This document shows, piece by piece, positions 12,030 to 22,567 of a stretch of DNA of 64,000 bases (position 1 is the stretch's first letter; every line of letters begins with the position of its first letter). The notes under the pieces are model-generated. The model was given only the letters and a program-made list of their open reading frames with translations, had not been told where the DNA came from and did no database searches. The stretch lies in contig FMBT01000319.1 of the NCBI GenBank assembly GCA_900095095.1, positions 124,001 through 188,000 of the forward strand, in the 5' to 3' direction. Source of the stretch: Fragilariopsis cylindrus CCMP1102. Its lineage: Eukaryota; Bacillariophyta; Bacillariophyceae; Bacillariales; Bacillariaceae. The translations under genes and the position numbers were made by a program.

Positions 12030-14729
12030 TTAAAACGAATAAGCACCATAATTATCAGAATTTTTGTTGATATTGTCATTTCCATCGACAGTAGATGTTG
12101 CATCTCGCGATATCGAAAGTTGCTCTATATTAGACATAGTCAACTCTTCCACCTTAACAAGAGCCGACTGCGCAATCCTCTTTGCATTGTTAAGTTCGGA
12201 CTCGTTTTATGCAAATTTTCATCCATCTGCATCATTTCCTTCTTTCGATTGATCTCTTCCATCTCCTTCTGCTTCAATGCTTTGACTAAAGTGTGATTCT
12301 CAACATGTGCATCTTCCAGCCTGTTCTGCGTAACTTCGTACCTACTATTGAGTTCAACCAGACGCTGCCTCATTTTTGCCTCGTTGTGTTTGTTCCCATC
12401 TTCTGTCAAGTCCTCCAGAGCATCATGCAGTTGCGAATTTTCCAGCTCCAACTGCCGAACCGTCTCTTCTAGCTCGTCTTTTATCTTGATAAGTTCCACG
12501 CTAACATCAGCTCCTCCAATGGTCGATTTGGATTGATCGTCCGTCTCTCCCATCTGTAATTGACGGAAACGCTTTCGAAGATTCCGGAGTTCCTTGGAAA
12601 TTTCCGTCTTTTCCATCTCTGCGTCCTCTAAGTGCATCTGGAGCGGTTTCAACAAACCTAAAGCCTCCTTCAGAGACTTGTTGAGAACATTATTCACTTG
12701 TTCCCGTTGTGATACTTCCCCACGTACATTTGCCAATTCTTCTTCCAGAGATGATATTTTTTGAAAGGAACTATTTGGGCCAGATGGATCATCAATGGTC
12801 TTCTGCATCCGTCCCAGTTCAAGCCGTAAGCTTTGAACTTCCTTATTTCGTTCAGCCAAGGTTGCGGCTAGTGCCCACCGTCTTGTTGGTATTGTTCTCC
12901 AGCGTGTTGTTGTTGTCCCTCGCTATTTGCCCCTAATTTGTTGATTTGTCCCTGCAATTCCTGATTGCGTGCCGAAACATGTTCGTTATGTTCGTGCAGA
13001 TTTTTAAATCTTGACTGGGCGTCCTTAAGGAGTTTCTGGAGATTCCCTTCGGTCTCGCGCTTGCGTCGCAATTCTTCTCTGGCCCGTTTAATATTAGCCA
13101 TCGATTCGTCTTCGTCGGTAGCCCCAAACGATCGATTTGTCGTCGAGGTACTTTCAGCACTTCGACTTGGGTTGGGACTGATGATCGACTGTTGCGCAAT
13201 CAGCAAATCTTCGCGAGCCTTCGCCAGTCGCTTTTGTTCGTCCAACTGCTCTTCTAACGTTGAAACTTGATCTTGAAGCGAATTGATCTGATGAGATTGC
13301 TGAGAAATTTCGTCTTGGGAAGATTGACGATCCGTTTCTAAGTCTTGAAGTTGCCGTTGCATACCGGTCTTTTCTTCTTCTGTTTGTGCTACGGCATCTT
13401 GCAAGGGTTTGAGCAAGGCCACCGCTTCCTTAAGTGATTCGCGTAATTCCGAGCTTGATTCTTCCCGATTCTTTAGCTCTTCGTCATAGACGGTAATTTG
13501 ATTAGTTAGTTCGGCAATAGTCGATTGGTGATTTTTACCACTCGTGCCGCTAATATTGCTATGCCCTTCGTCGTTAGTTGGTGTAGTCGCTTCGAGCCAT
13601 CCCTCTAGTGACTCTTGAACGAGAAAAATTAATTCCTGTGGATCACTCTGAAGAGATGACAAATGATTATGATCAAGTCTCTTTTCGACTGGTCCCTCTT
13701 GATAGATCCAACGTAATAGATGTGTCAGGGATTCAGTGATATTGTCTTGAACGCGGGGGTCGCTTCCGTCGCCGATAGCTGCGCTCCTTGATAGGCTTCT
13801 GTTGTTGCGTTTCTCTACATTATTGTCGCCGCCTTCTGATTGCAATTCGGCATCGACAGCCTCTAGCTCCTTGAGAGCCTCATCGAGACACGATTGCAAT
13901 TCTGCCCGTTCTGATTCGAGTTGATGAATCTTTTGCAGCAAGTCCCGTTGTGGCTCCTTATTGGTATCGTTATCGTTTTCTCCCAGATGTAATTGACGCC
14001 GTGCACGCAATAACTCCTCCTTTAATGCTTCTAGTTCTTGGTTCCAACCCACTTCTGCCTCCTTCCATTGTGATCGACACTGATCCAAATCTCGAACCAA
14101 TGTATCGCAATCCTGTTGCAATAGGACGATTTGTCGTTCTTGATCCTGCACTCGTAATTCCCATGTGTATTGTTCCGCCTCCAACGTATCTTCGAGTTCC
14201 TTACGGACCATATCGGCGGTCAAAATCTGGGCGTGAGCTCGGTCGAGTTGTACCTGTAGCTCACCCACTTTCGCATTCTTGTTGTTATCGACAAGCAGTT
14301 CCCGGTTATGATTACTATTGTTGATTTCCAGTTGCTGCGTAATATCGTTAATATGTGCATTTAGCGATTCAATATGATGTTGCTGCTGCTGTTGCTGGCT
14401 GTGAGTGGAGGAATTTCCTTCATTGGCGGCGGTCGATGCAATTTTTGCCGCATTCAATTCCTTGTTCATTTCGGCACGTTCCTGTTGAAGAAGTTCTAGT
14501 TGCCGTTTAAGTTGTCGATGGTTGGATCGTAAGTCGAGAATCACAGCGTCACTCTTACTCAGTGCATTTTTAGCCGAAGAATCTCGCGACATGGCTTCAT
14601 TTAGTTGTTCCCGCAGTTGTTGAATTACGGCTTCTGGCCCACCGTCGACATTTTGTAGCAATCGATTGTCGTCCGTGGCTGCTGTACGTGAATTGTTTTC
14701 GGCTTGAGTGGATACTTTTTCAATCTTAC

Positions 14730-14760
<31 letters not shown>

Positions 14761-14820
14761 AGCATTTCGTTTGTAGTTGGGAGACGGGAGGCGGGAGGTG
14801 TATTGGGCATAGTCTTTCAT
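12030..14820 (-). CDS. Large coiled-coil protein, frame interrupted twice
   Basis: About 930 residues of nearly continuous heptads rich in Glu, Gln, Leu, Lys and Arg, preceded by a short basic leader with a run of ten Thr (CGT repeat at about 14729-14760). It contains an internal repeat: SLKEAVALLKPLQ at about residue 460 and SLKEALGLLKPLQ about 260 residues later, each followed by a similar Glu-rich helix. This suggests a structural, tethering or motor-adaptor role, but no family is recognisable. The frame changes at about 12860-12868 (GGG run; the other frame continues ALAATLAERNKEVQSL) and again at about 12212 (AAAA run; it continues ESELNNAKRIAQSALVKVEE to a stop at 12030). Both fit one missing base, so I treat the three pieces as one gene. 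No intron is needed. Confidence 0.78.
14729..14760 (-). repeat. Coding trinucleotide repeat (poly-Thr)
   Basis: A run of CGT on + (ACG on -) encodes ten consecutive Thr at about residues 21-30 of the coiled-coil protein. Such a tract is prone to length variation between alleles. Confidence 0.8.
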
Positions 14821-16053
14821 CTTTTTCTGATCGATTCTTTGCGACCTTCAGCTGTCGGAACTCGAACAACTTTTACCAACCTTCCTCGCCTTCTGAACTC
14901 CGCTCCCGTCAAATCAGAAAATAATGTATTCAATTGACGGTAAATATGATAATGATACCTTCTCGTTGTTTTTCTAGGGATGTCAGCAGGATACAGCAAG
15001 GGTTTATGTTTTGCTAGCGTGATAGTTGGAGCAGTGTCTCGTCTCCGGTGTGTCGTTTTGTTGTCCTCATCTCCCGTTTTCATATGTCATGTGTAATAAC
15101 ATTTATATTTTCTGTTTCCGTCTCTCTCCGCTAAGAAATGATCGATCGTGTCGTACAAAGGGCACGGAGGTGCACGAAAAAAAACTGTGTGTGAGTAAGT
15201 TACTGTACAAATAAATAAATTCAATTAGACAATGCAAAAGAAACTGACTTTGGGGGTTCAATCAATGATCCCCCGAATAATTTTCGATATTCGTTATTGA
15301 TTATACTGTAGTTAGTTGTACTATCCCCCCAAAAACAACACCAGTAGAGTAGAGAGAGAATACATACTAGTACTACAATGTTCCATCTTATTTACTCTCT
15401 GGGTTGAAATGGCTGTTTGATGGTGAAACTTCCCTATCTTATAGTCTAGCCGTAGTAAATACTTCCTGAAGAATTCTGTACTTTTAACCTTGAATAACTA
15501 ACTAGCATAAATATCTCTGTCAAAACAAAACTTGCAAAGACACTAGCATTAAACAATGAAAATGATGGTTTATTGTTCTTATCTGACAATACAGTAGTAA
15601 GTATATTGGCTGCCAAATATATAAGTAGAAAATAGAATGGAGATATTTCCACCATTGGAGAAGATATATTGTAGCTACATACATCTTTTGTATTGTCTTA
15701 CCATTCAGCAGGGTTTTAGCAAGTGCCTTTGTTGATTGACACCCTTTGGTATTGCATGCAATGCATTCATTTATCTAGTTCTCATATTATTTTGCAAACA
15801 TTTTAAGAAGCAGTATGCTGAGCCATTACAAGAGGAGAAAACCTCAGGAATGACGCATGCTTTGATAAATTTGTGCTTCTTGCTTCGATAACATAACAAC
15901 TATTATCATAATAAGGATAGTTATAAGTGATGTTTTTCAGATGGAAATATATGTTGACTGTGTGCTAACTATTTAGTACAATAATGGTGTATTCATATAA
16001 TAACAACGTTTATGTAGTGTGATATGAACTTGATATATTTGTTACGTATTAAT
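14821..16053. other. Intergenic region
   Basis: About 1.2 kb between the starts of the coiled-coil gene and the 3' end of the signal-peptidase gene. It is AT-rich, and I see no RNA gene, transposon end or conserved coding segment. Short open frames at 14817-15083 and 15446-15655 (-) are judged random. Confidence 0.55.
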
Positions 16054-18003
16054 CTAATCAATTTTACCAAAACGAGACATCGGCCATAATCGTAAAATTG
16101 GGCGGCCACGAATATTTTCGGTGTCGAGTGGGCCCCAAACCCTCGAATCGACAGAGACAGAGCTACAATCTCCCATTACAAAAACTTTATCTGAGTCAAT
16201 GATTTGGTCCTTGTTGGGTTGGATGTACTTTTCAATCAACCGCAAAGGTTCGGCTTCGCACAAATCCCGTCGCCCAACGACGACATTTTCGTCATTAACC
16301 TCAACGTCGCCATCAGCATAAACAGTAACCTTATCACCAGGGGAAGCAGCAATCCTCTTAACAAATAAGTCTCTACTGCTCAAGTTACCCCCACTTTTAG
16401 TGACGATCTCTTGAAGTTCGCTAGGAGGAGAAAACAATATTATATCATTAACCTTACTATTCCGTGGAGAAATTTGACGAGAAATCCGAGGAGAAAGTTT
16501 GTCTACCAGCAAAACATCACCTATTTGTAACGTTGGATCCATCGACTTGGATGGTATAAAAAATAAGGATATCACTTGTGAAAGGAGAAAGGCTGTAAAG
16601 AGTCCTGACGTTGCTACAAACAAGGCCCCACCCGCGGAAATGATATTGTACATGGATGATGTATATAGTCGTGGGATGTCTTTTTCGTTCACACTTACCG
16701 GCCACGGCCTCTCGAGCTGCGTCACTAATGGATAAATTGGTTTAAGCTCATATTCTGCACCTGGGCAACTCGTAAATCGTTCTTCACCATTTTTGAGTAT
16801 TCGTAATATTCGATATTCAACTCCTGGATACGCACCTTGTTCAAACATTTGAGGGCGTTGACTCAATTGAGATAGAACAGGAACAACAATCTTTCCAACT
16901 CTAACTCGTTCGGTATTATGGACATTAATCATGCCGTCTGCTCTCTTACGTATATCTTTATTCGAAGCAGCAGTAAAGAAGGGGATGAAATTTTTCTTCT
17001 TGTCACGAGATGATTGTTGCAGTTGAAGTACTTTCTTTTTCTTCTTGTCGTCGTCTTCTTCTTGAGCAGACTTCTCCCATCGCGACTCTTCCAGAGCGGA
17101 ATTAAAAATCACAACCTCTACTTCTGCTAAGACCAGAGAAGGATCATAAAGTTGGTCACTATTTGGTGATATTCCCAGAAAATTCTGTAGTAGACTAGTT
17201 TGCATCAAATGAGTACCAAAATCGTTCGCATATCCCTCCTGTAGATTAGAATCTTCTATTTCCGGTACAAATCTCATTCCTGCTCTCCATTCGACGTCAA
17301 ATCGTCGTTGTGGTATATCAGAACCAGAACCAAGCTGTTGCCGACCTTTGAGTCGCAAAGCAAATGTAGCATCAACTGTATCTACAGGAGATGATCTACT
17401 TTTAATATTAATCTCATCTTGGTCTTCTCCTGATCCTAGATATTGCAGATACATACCGACTAATTCTTCAGGACGCGACTTCTTCCCATGCCCGCCACCA
17501 CGAGGATATAGTTTGACACAGAATTGATGTTGACTACGATAGGAGACACGATTGTTATTATTTGTGTCTGTGTCTATGTTTGTGTCTATGTCTGTGTCTG
17601 TGTTGTCGGATCCTGATGGGGAACTGCAAGAGAAGATTTGAGAGGAAACAAATTCTCCTGGTTTTAGATCCATAAGATTGTAATAGGATGGAAAATTTAG
17701 CGTTATGTTCGTTCTAGTTGACGAAGGATTTAAGATCTCATCTGCCAATGTCATCGTTGCTATTGTTGCCAACGGCTCGTCATCGATATCTGTCCCTGAC
17801 GACAAAAATTCTTTTATGTGAAAGATTCTTCTTCTTCTTCGTCGTCGATTAGCGTATGAAGATGATAAGGGAAGTGTAACATGGACAAAGGCATCGACAT
17901 GAACATTATTATTTAGTAACGTCATAGTTGTTATTGACCATCTACTATTGTGAAAGAAAAGTATCAGGACCATAAACGACGTGATGTACACAACGGATGC
18001 CAT
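16054..18003 (-). CDS. Type I signal peptidase (S26) with N-terminal MATH-like domain, plastid-type leader
   Basis: A 649-residue single-exon protein. The leader (MASVVYITSFMVLILFF...) ends VHVDA|FVHV, with Phe after the cleavage site as in diatom plastid preproteins. Residues about 95-290 resemble a MATH/TRAF-type beta sandwich (LNFPSYYNLMDLKPGEFVSS, FCVKLYPRGGG, GMYLQYLGS, then RFDVEWRAGMRFV), interrupted by acidic and Lys-rich inserts. After a membrane segment (GGALFVATSGLFTAFLLSQV) comes the S26 peptidase: PSKSMDPTLQIGDVLLVDK, with catalytic Ser at about 487, FVKRIAASPGDKV with the general-base Lys at about 549, and GDCSSVSVDSRVWGPL. Ser-Lys spacing (62) is normal for the family. The likely role is a thylakoid or plastid processing peptidase, which removes lumen-targeting peptides. 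The start follows from the signal peptide. Divergent from EngB, 502 bp away. Confidence 0.88.
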   Translation of the reverse strand: MASVVYITSFMVLILFFHNSRWSITTMTLLNNNVHVDAFVHVTLPLSSSYANRRRRRRRIFHIKEFLSSGTDIDDEPLATIATMTLADEILNPSSTRTNITLNFPSYYNLMDLKPGEFVSSQIFSCSSPSGSDNTDTDIDTNIDTDTNNNNRVSYRSQHQFCVKLYPRGGGHGKKSRPEELVGMYLQYLGSGEDQDEINIKSRSSPVDTVDATFALRLKGRQQLGSGSDIPQRRFDVEWRAGMRFVPEIEDSNLQEGYANDFGTHLMQTSLLQNFLGISPNSDQLYDPSLVLAEVEVVIFNSALEESRWEKSAQEEDDDKKKKKVLQLQQSSRDKKKNFIPFFTAASNKDIRKRADGMINVHNTERVRVGKIVVPVLSQLSQRPQMFEQGAYPGVEYRILRILKNGEERFTSCPGAEYELKPIYPLVTQLERPWPVSVNEKDIPRLYTSSMYNIISAGGALFVATSGLFTAFLLSQVISLFFIPSKSMDPTLQIGDVLLVDKLSPRISRQISPRNSKVNDIILFSPPSELQEIVTKSGGNLSSRDLFVKRIAASPGDKVTVYADGDVEVNDENVVVGRRDLCEAEPLRLIEKYIQPNKDQIIDSDKVFVMGDCSSVSVDSRVWGPLDTENIRGRPILRLWPMSRFGKID

Positions 18004-18505
18004 AGCAACTTTTGTTGATTATTGTTGCGGTAAGATAATCAAGGAGTAACGTCTAATGTACTACGAAGTTTTATGGGCACTTGATAAAGAACTTTTCGCT
18101 GTCAAGATCGTAAATCATTTTTTTTTTTTGAATGTTCGAATGTTGTGTAGACTGCTGACAGCCAATTGGAGTTGCTTTTTTGTGTACAGTTCGTATGAGT
18201 GGGACTGAGTGAGTCAGGAAAGCACTCACACATGCTTTTACTTTGGGGGTGGGCTAATGCGTGTTTAAAAGGTGAAAGGGGTCGCTGTGAAAAATGAATA
18301 AACATTTTGTTCGACCACAAAATTAATAAATTCAGCAAATTAAAAATTTCCCACTTATCAATCATCGACCATGCATACCGTACTTGTGTTGCATCATAGC
18401 ATTCCATAATTCTTGCGGATACGGTAACGTTTGTTCTCTGATCGAGCGTGAAAAAGAAATCATATTTACTAGTAGAATAAAATTGAATACAGTACACCCA
18501 ATGAT
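18004..18505. other. Divergent intergenic region between signal peptidase and EngB
   Basis: About 500 bp likely to hold both promoters. A ten-base T run is at about 18119-18128. Nothing else is recognisable. Confidence 0.5.
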
Positions 18506-19900
18506 ATGAATAGTATTTTTACTACTAAACTGCTCACAGTTCTCCGGCATCACAGCAAACGGTCTGTATGCTTCACGGCAATAGAAAACCTAAGTATCCA
18601 TACAAATCAATTGGAGATCCTACCATTTCGGAGACAAGAACAACGACGTTCAATGGCAACAATAAGGCGGCAGCAACGACGGCGACAACAGCAACAAGGA
18701 GGAGGAGGAACATCATACGCTAGCGCGTGGGGTAGTGATGGTGGAGCTGGTGGTCCTAGTCCAAAAAGCACAAAAAGAAGAACAAAAAATAACAATAATA
18801 ACAACAAATACAATAAGCAGTGGCAGCAAGAAAGGGTTGGCATCCGTGCACCGAAGAATTATTTGAAAAAACTACCCATACAAAAGGAACGAGTTTCCAT
18901 TCCACCTGCCCTTTTGTCTTCAACTGCCAGTCCATACGTATATATTTCCCAGACGGTTCTCGGTGGTGGTGGTGGTGACGATAATAGCGAAAGCGACGAT
19001 GATACCTCTCAAACAATAATAGATCCGTCTACACTTTTTGCCGAGGTAACACACAGCTATAGCAACGACGATGACGATGATAAATCTTATTATGGCAATA
19101 AATATCTTCCTCCTTTATTTTCAAAGGGAGATTTTGAATATTTTTCACCTAGAAGTGAATTGATGAACTACCGCTATCCTGTTCAAGGCATGCCCGAAGT
19201 TGCCTTTCTGGGTAGATCGAATGTGGGAAAATCCAGTCTAATCAATGCCATCATGCGGAAGAATCTTTGTATAACATCAAAAAGTCCAGGAAGAACACAA
19301 CTTCCGTATTATTATGGTTTAATCTCCAAGGCAGATCCGGAAAGACAACTACTACAACAAACGAAGGGGAAAACATCAATAAAAAAAGGAAATCCGAGTG
19401 GACAACCACAGGGTTTTATTGTGGATTTACCAGGATATGGTTTCGCAAAAAAGCCCATGTCAATCACCGAAGACTGGCAAAAGGACACTCAAGATCTGTT
19501 ACTTCATCGGCGACACGAGGCTAAAGTCCTCAAGCGATTATTCCTTCTGATGGATGCTCGTCGGGGAGTACAAGGACCCAACGAACATGATCGGATCGTT
19601 ATGAGATGGTTGGAAGATGCAGAAATTCCCTTTACTGTTGTTCTGACGAAGGCAGATCGAGTTTCGGTACCCGTAGTGGTCAGACAAGTTAATGACTTTT
19701 GTTTGCGATTTGCAAGCCAACAACAGCATGAACAAGATGACGATGAATATGATTTTGGTGTGGCACAATCCCCAATCATTCACGTGACATCCTCGGCACG
19801 AGGTTGGGGAATTAATGAACTAATGCTTTCGATTGAAGCTGAATTTTGTGGTGAAAATTATGACGACGACGAGGAAATTAATGAAGTTGATGTTCTGTAA
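18506..19900 (+). CDS. engB: EngB/YihA-type ribosome-biogenesis GTPase, organellar
   Basis: Single-exon, 464 residues. Bacterial EngB assists assembly of the large ribosomal subunit; eukaryotic members act in mitochondria or plastids. G motifs are all present: G1 FLGRSNVGKSSLINAI (about 233-248), G2 within SKSPGRTQ, G3 DLPGYGFAKK (about 307), G4 LTKADRV (about 381) and G5 TSSARGWG (about 428). The first 200 residues are extra to the bacterial protein: a basic, Ser/His-containing start (MNSIFTTKLLTVLRHHSKRS) that looks like a mitochondrial presequence, then Arg/Gln-rich and Asn-rich low complexity. The C-terminus is acidic. A later in-frame ATG (18652) is possible, but the presequence favours the first. 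Confidence 0.92.
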   Translation: MNSIFTTKLLTVLRHHSKRSVCFTAIENLSIHTNQLEILPFRRQEQRRSMATIRRQQRRRQQQQGGGGTSYASAWGSDGGAGGPSPKSTKRRTKNNNNNNKYNKQWQQERVGIRAPKNYLKKLPIQKERVSIPPALLSSTASPYVYISQTVLGGGGGDDNSESDDDTSQTIIDPSTLFAEVTHSYSNDDDDDKSYYGNKYLPPLFSKGDFEYFSPRSELMNYRYPVQGMPEVAFLGRSNVGKSSLINAIMRKNLCITSKSPGRTQLPYYYGLISKADPERQLLQQTKGKTSIKKGNPSGQPQGFIVDLPGYGFAKKPMSITEDWQKDTQDLLLHRRHEAKVLKRLFLLMDARRGVQGPNEHDRIVMRWLEDAEIPFTVVLTKADRVSVPVVVRQVNDFCLRFASQQQHEQDDDEYDFGVAQSPIIHVTSSARGWGINELMLSIEAEFCGENYDDDEEINEVDVL

Positions 19901-20501
19901 TAATTTGAACTAGAATTGCTACCAGTGAATTCAAAGATAGATATAGAAATATCTTAAATAATTGAACTGTATTTTTGGATCTTAAAGTGGTCAAATTGCC
20001 CCCTTTACTAAACGCCCGTGTTGAGGTCTATTCAATAGAGAATGCATAATGAATAGGTGGCTAATTATCGAAAAAAATAGACCTCGTAAATTGATGAAAA
20101 TAACAACTTCAAACTATAACTAACTAGAAAAAATATCCACATTGTATTACTGTAGCTAGTATTGTTGCCAAACTCTATTTATTTATAATATATTATTATA
20201 ATATTATATACGTATTATAACAATAATATTATATTATATTAAAAAAATCAAAAAGCACGCGAATGCGCGAAAAAAATCAAAAAATCGCTCGGCTGATTTC
20301 TGATTGGTGCTTGGTTTTTCAAAAATAGATTTTTCATTCAAAAGATCGCATTCGATCATGCTTGAAGATTAAAGTTGTCAACGACTTGTTAATCGCCTTT
20401 AGATGCAAATACAGTCAGACAACGGCAGTAGCTGCCATAAAATCAAATAACAGCCACCCCCATTAGCATCACAAAGAATCTAACTAAGAAGAAAAGGAAA
20501 A
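19901..20501. other. Intergenic region with AT-rich palindromic tract
   Basis: About 600 bp. At 20175-20242 a nearly pure A/T tract (repeats of TATTATAAT) can fold on itself. No coding or RNA gene is seen. It probably contains the 3' UTR of EngB and the promoter of the downstream plastid protein. Confidence 0.5.
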
Positions 20502-21353
20502 ATGAAGTTTGGAAATATCAATGCCCTCAGTGTAGTCTGCTTATTCGGTGGAACAGGAATCAATGCGTTCGCACCGATTCATCGCACTATATCAAGTCAA
20601 AAACTCTCTTCGGTTGTGAATAATCGTAGTAGTAATGGCAGCTCAGCTCTTCATGTCAGCCTCCCCCGCTTAGACCTACCAGATGCTGTTGCAAGCAAGC
20701 TTGCCGATTTTGATCTCAAAAATCCTAACGCTATGAACGAAGAGGAATACAGATCCTACTCTGGCGCTGCTATTGCTGGCACCTTGTTGTTCCTCCTCCT
20801 ACCCGGGGCTCTTGTGTCTGGTATCTTTAACAATCTTGGAGCAGTCGCAACCGCGGTAGTTGTCGACTTTCTCTTTTCAGCCTTGATCGGAGGTGGTGTT
20901 ACTATTTATCTATCGCTTCGAAGTGATTCCATAGGGGAAACAGTTCGTGAATACGGTTTCAAGTTATTTGCTGCTGTAAAGGATGCAACTGGAATTGAAA
21001 GTCTTAGGTATGATATTCCTGATGCAGTCACTGATGTCATGACTGGTCAATTGGATCTTCTCAATCCTAACTCGATGACCGAGAAGGACTATGATGGTTA
21101 CTCTGGGGCAGCTGTTGCTGGGACACTAGCGTTTTTCCTACTTCCAGGAGCTATAGTTTCTGGCGCACCAGAAGTTTTAGGAGAATTCGCTAGCTCGCTG
21201 ATCGTCGATTTTTTGTTTTCTGCTCTCATTGGAGGGGGCCTATCTATATACCTTTCGCTCCGTAACGACGAGATCGGTGCTACTGTTAACCAAGCCGGTG
21301 CGAAGTTACTCGATGCCGTTGATGGTGTTGTTGGAGGTGGTGCGAGCAATTAA
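20502..21353 (+). CDS. Plastid-targeted membrane protein with two tandem copies of one domain
   Basis: A 283-residue single-exon protein that I cannot assign to a named family. The leader MKFGNINALSVVCLFGGTGINA|FAPIHRTISS is a signal peptide followed by Phe-Ala-Pro and a Ser/Lys-rich stretch, the classical diatom plastid address. The mature part is two copies of a domain of about 110 residues (about 58-165 and 178-275). Each has a helical lead ending NPNxM, then YSGAAxAGTLxFxLLPGA as a first membrane segment, VDFLFSALIGGGxxIYLSLR as a second, and IGxTV with an amphipathic tail. It therefore probably has four membrane segments, likely in an inner plastid or thylakoid membrane. Its function is unknown. 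Confidence 0.85.
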   Translation: MKFGNINALSVVCLFGGTGINAFAPIHRTISSQKLSSVVNNRSSNGSSALHVSLPRLDLPDAVASKLADFDLKNPNAMNEEEYRSYSGAAIAGTLLFLLLPGALVSGIFNNLGAVATAVVVDFLFSALIGGGVTIYLSLRSDSIGETVREYGFKLFAAVKDATGIESLRYDIPDAVTDVMTGQLDLLNPNSMTEKDYDGYSGAAVAGTLAFFLLPGAIVSGAPEVLGEFASSLIVDFLFSALIGGGLSIYLSLRNDEIGATVNQAGAKLLDAVDGVVGGGASN

Positions 21354-21502
21354 TAACAATTACTTGATAGCAAAAGCAAATACTAATTATAGTATCCTAA
21401 ATACGATAAATAATATTAAATAGAGATTTTAATAATAAGGTTATATTCAAAAATACGTCAATATCAGATTTCTGCTGGTCTATACATTCAGCATATATTG
21501 CA

Positions 21503-21559
21503 GGCATACATGCACATTATTGGCATACATGCACATTATTGGCATACATGCACATTATT
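21503..21559. repeat. Tandem repeat, three perfect 19-bp units
   Basis: The unit GGCATACATGCACATTATT is repeated three times without mismatch, at 21503, 21522 and 21541. There are no spacers, so it is a minisatellite and not a CRISPR array. Confidence 0.9.
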
Positions 21560-22211
21560 ATTACTACGAATTAGATCAAGATAACCCCCTAGAAGATTGG
21601 AAAAAGCTTTCACAAAAATTAACACCATTATGTCAGTAGTGATCTATATAGCCGCTACTTACTACATCAAAATGTGGATCTATGAGAATATATCTTGTGA
21701 TACTATTTTGTGTTGTTTATCTATCTCTATATTACCATTACTGTTATTAAACAATATATTTCCATTTGTTTACTTAGCACACTTCAAACTTACTTCCAGA
21801 TCACCACAGCCAACAAATTGATAATTCTTCGGGTAAAGACATGATAACTGTACTACTCAATATACCGCGTCCTACTACAGTACCTCCCCAACAAGAATTA
21901 TCAGTATTTTACACATCATTCATTTTTGGTTCTACACTGACAGTAAAGAATACATCTTGCTTCTATTTTGTGACCAGAAATATTCAAGCTCATTCTTCTG
22001 CTATCACTTTGATATAGGAACAAATACAATATCATTATATACCTGGTGGGTTCTCACCACTGTAATGTTTCTTTCACAACAACATCATCTCATCAACACC
22101 ACACCACACTCTCTCTATTATTATCACCCCTCCAATTATGTAGGTTAGATTTGGGGATGAATGCTTTCAGATTGTTGCGTTACCCCCACATTTTAATTTC
22201 ATGATAGGAGC

Positions 22212-22291
22212 AAAATGCATCCAGCTACCTAAGCTCTACTAGACTGTAGACTTCCTAACTATGTTCAATGTATGCATGTAAATAGTGTTTA
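22212..22291 (+). repeat. Dispersed 74-bp repeat, copy 2 (diverged)
   Basis: Shares CAGCTACCTAAG, CTAGACTG, AGACTTC and GTAAATAGTGTTTA in the same order as 32306-32379, with several substitutions and small gaps, so it is older than copies 1 and 3. Confidence 0.6.
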
Positions 22292-22567
22292 TAATTATTG
22301 TGTCAATCCTAGGTCAGTCATTCACTAGTTACTCGTGTCTTCTTACTCTTGACTCTGGAACTGCCTCATTGAAGATCTAAAAAAGATTTTAAAAAAAGTT
22401 AACACCTACAAGTAACAATGTTAAATGCCGATGTGATATGATGTTGATTGTGTGCAACGTGAACTGATGTTGCTTGATATAAAAATATTCTTGACCGCTA
22501 TATGCACCACCATCACAATCCACAAAATAAGAATTATTCGCCATACCGTAGCATTGTACATTGCGTC

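Larger units (their letters stand above)
21354..22567. other. Intergenic region with tandem and dispersed repeats
   Basis: About 1.2 kb. It contains a 19-bp tandem repeat (21503-21559) and a diverged copy of the dispersed repeat (22212-22291). Open frames at 21597-21821 and 21957-22148 on + have no family features. Confidence 0.55.

Noticed and set aside
20175-20242. AT-rich palindromic tract as a replication origin
   Set aside because: Such A/T tracts are common here, and no other origin feature is recognisable from sequence.
21503-21559. Possible CRISPR-like array
   Set aside because: The three units abut with no spacers; this is a minisatellite, and the context is eukaryotic.
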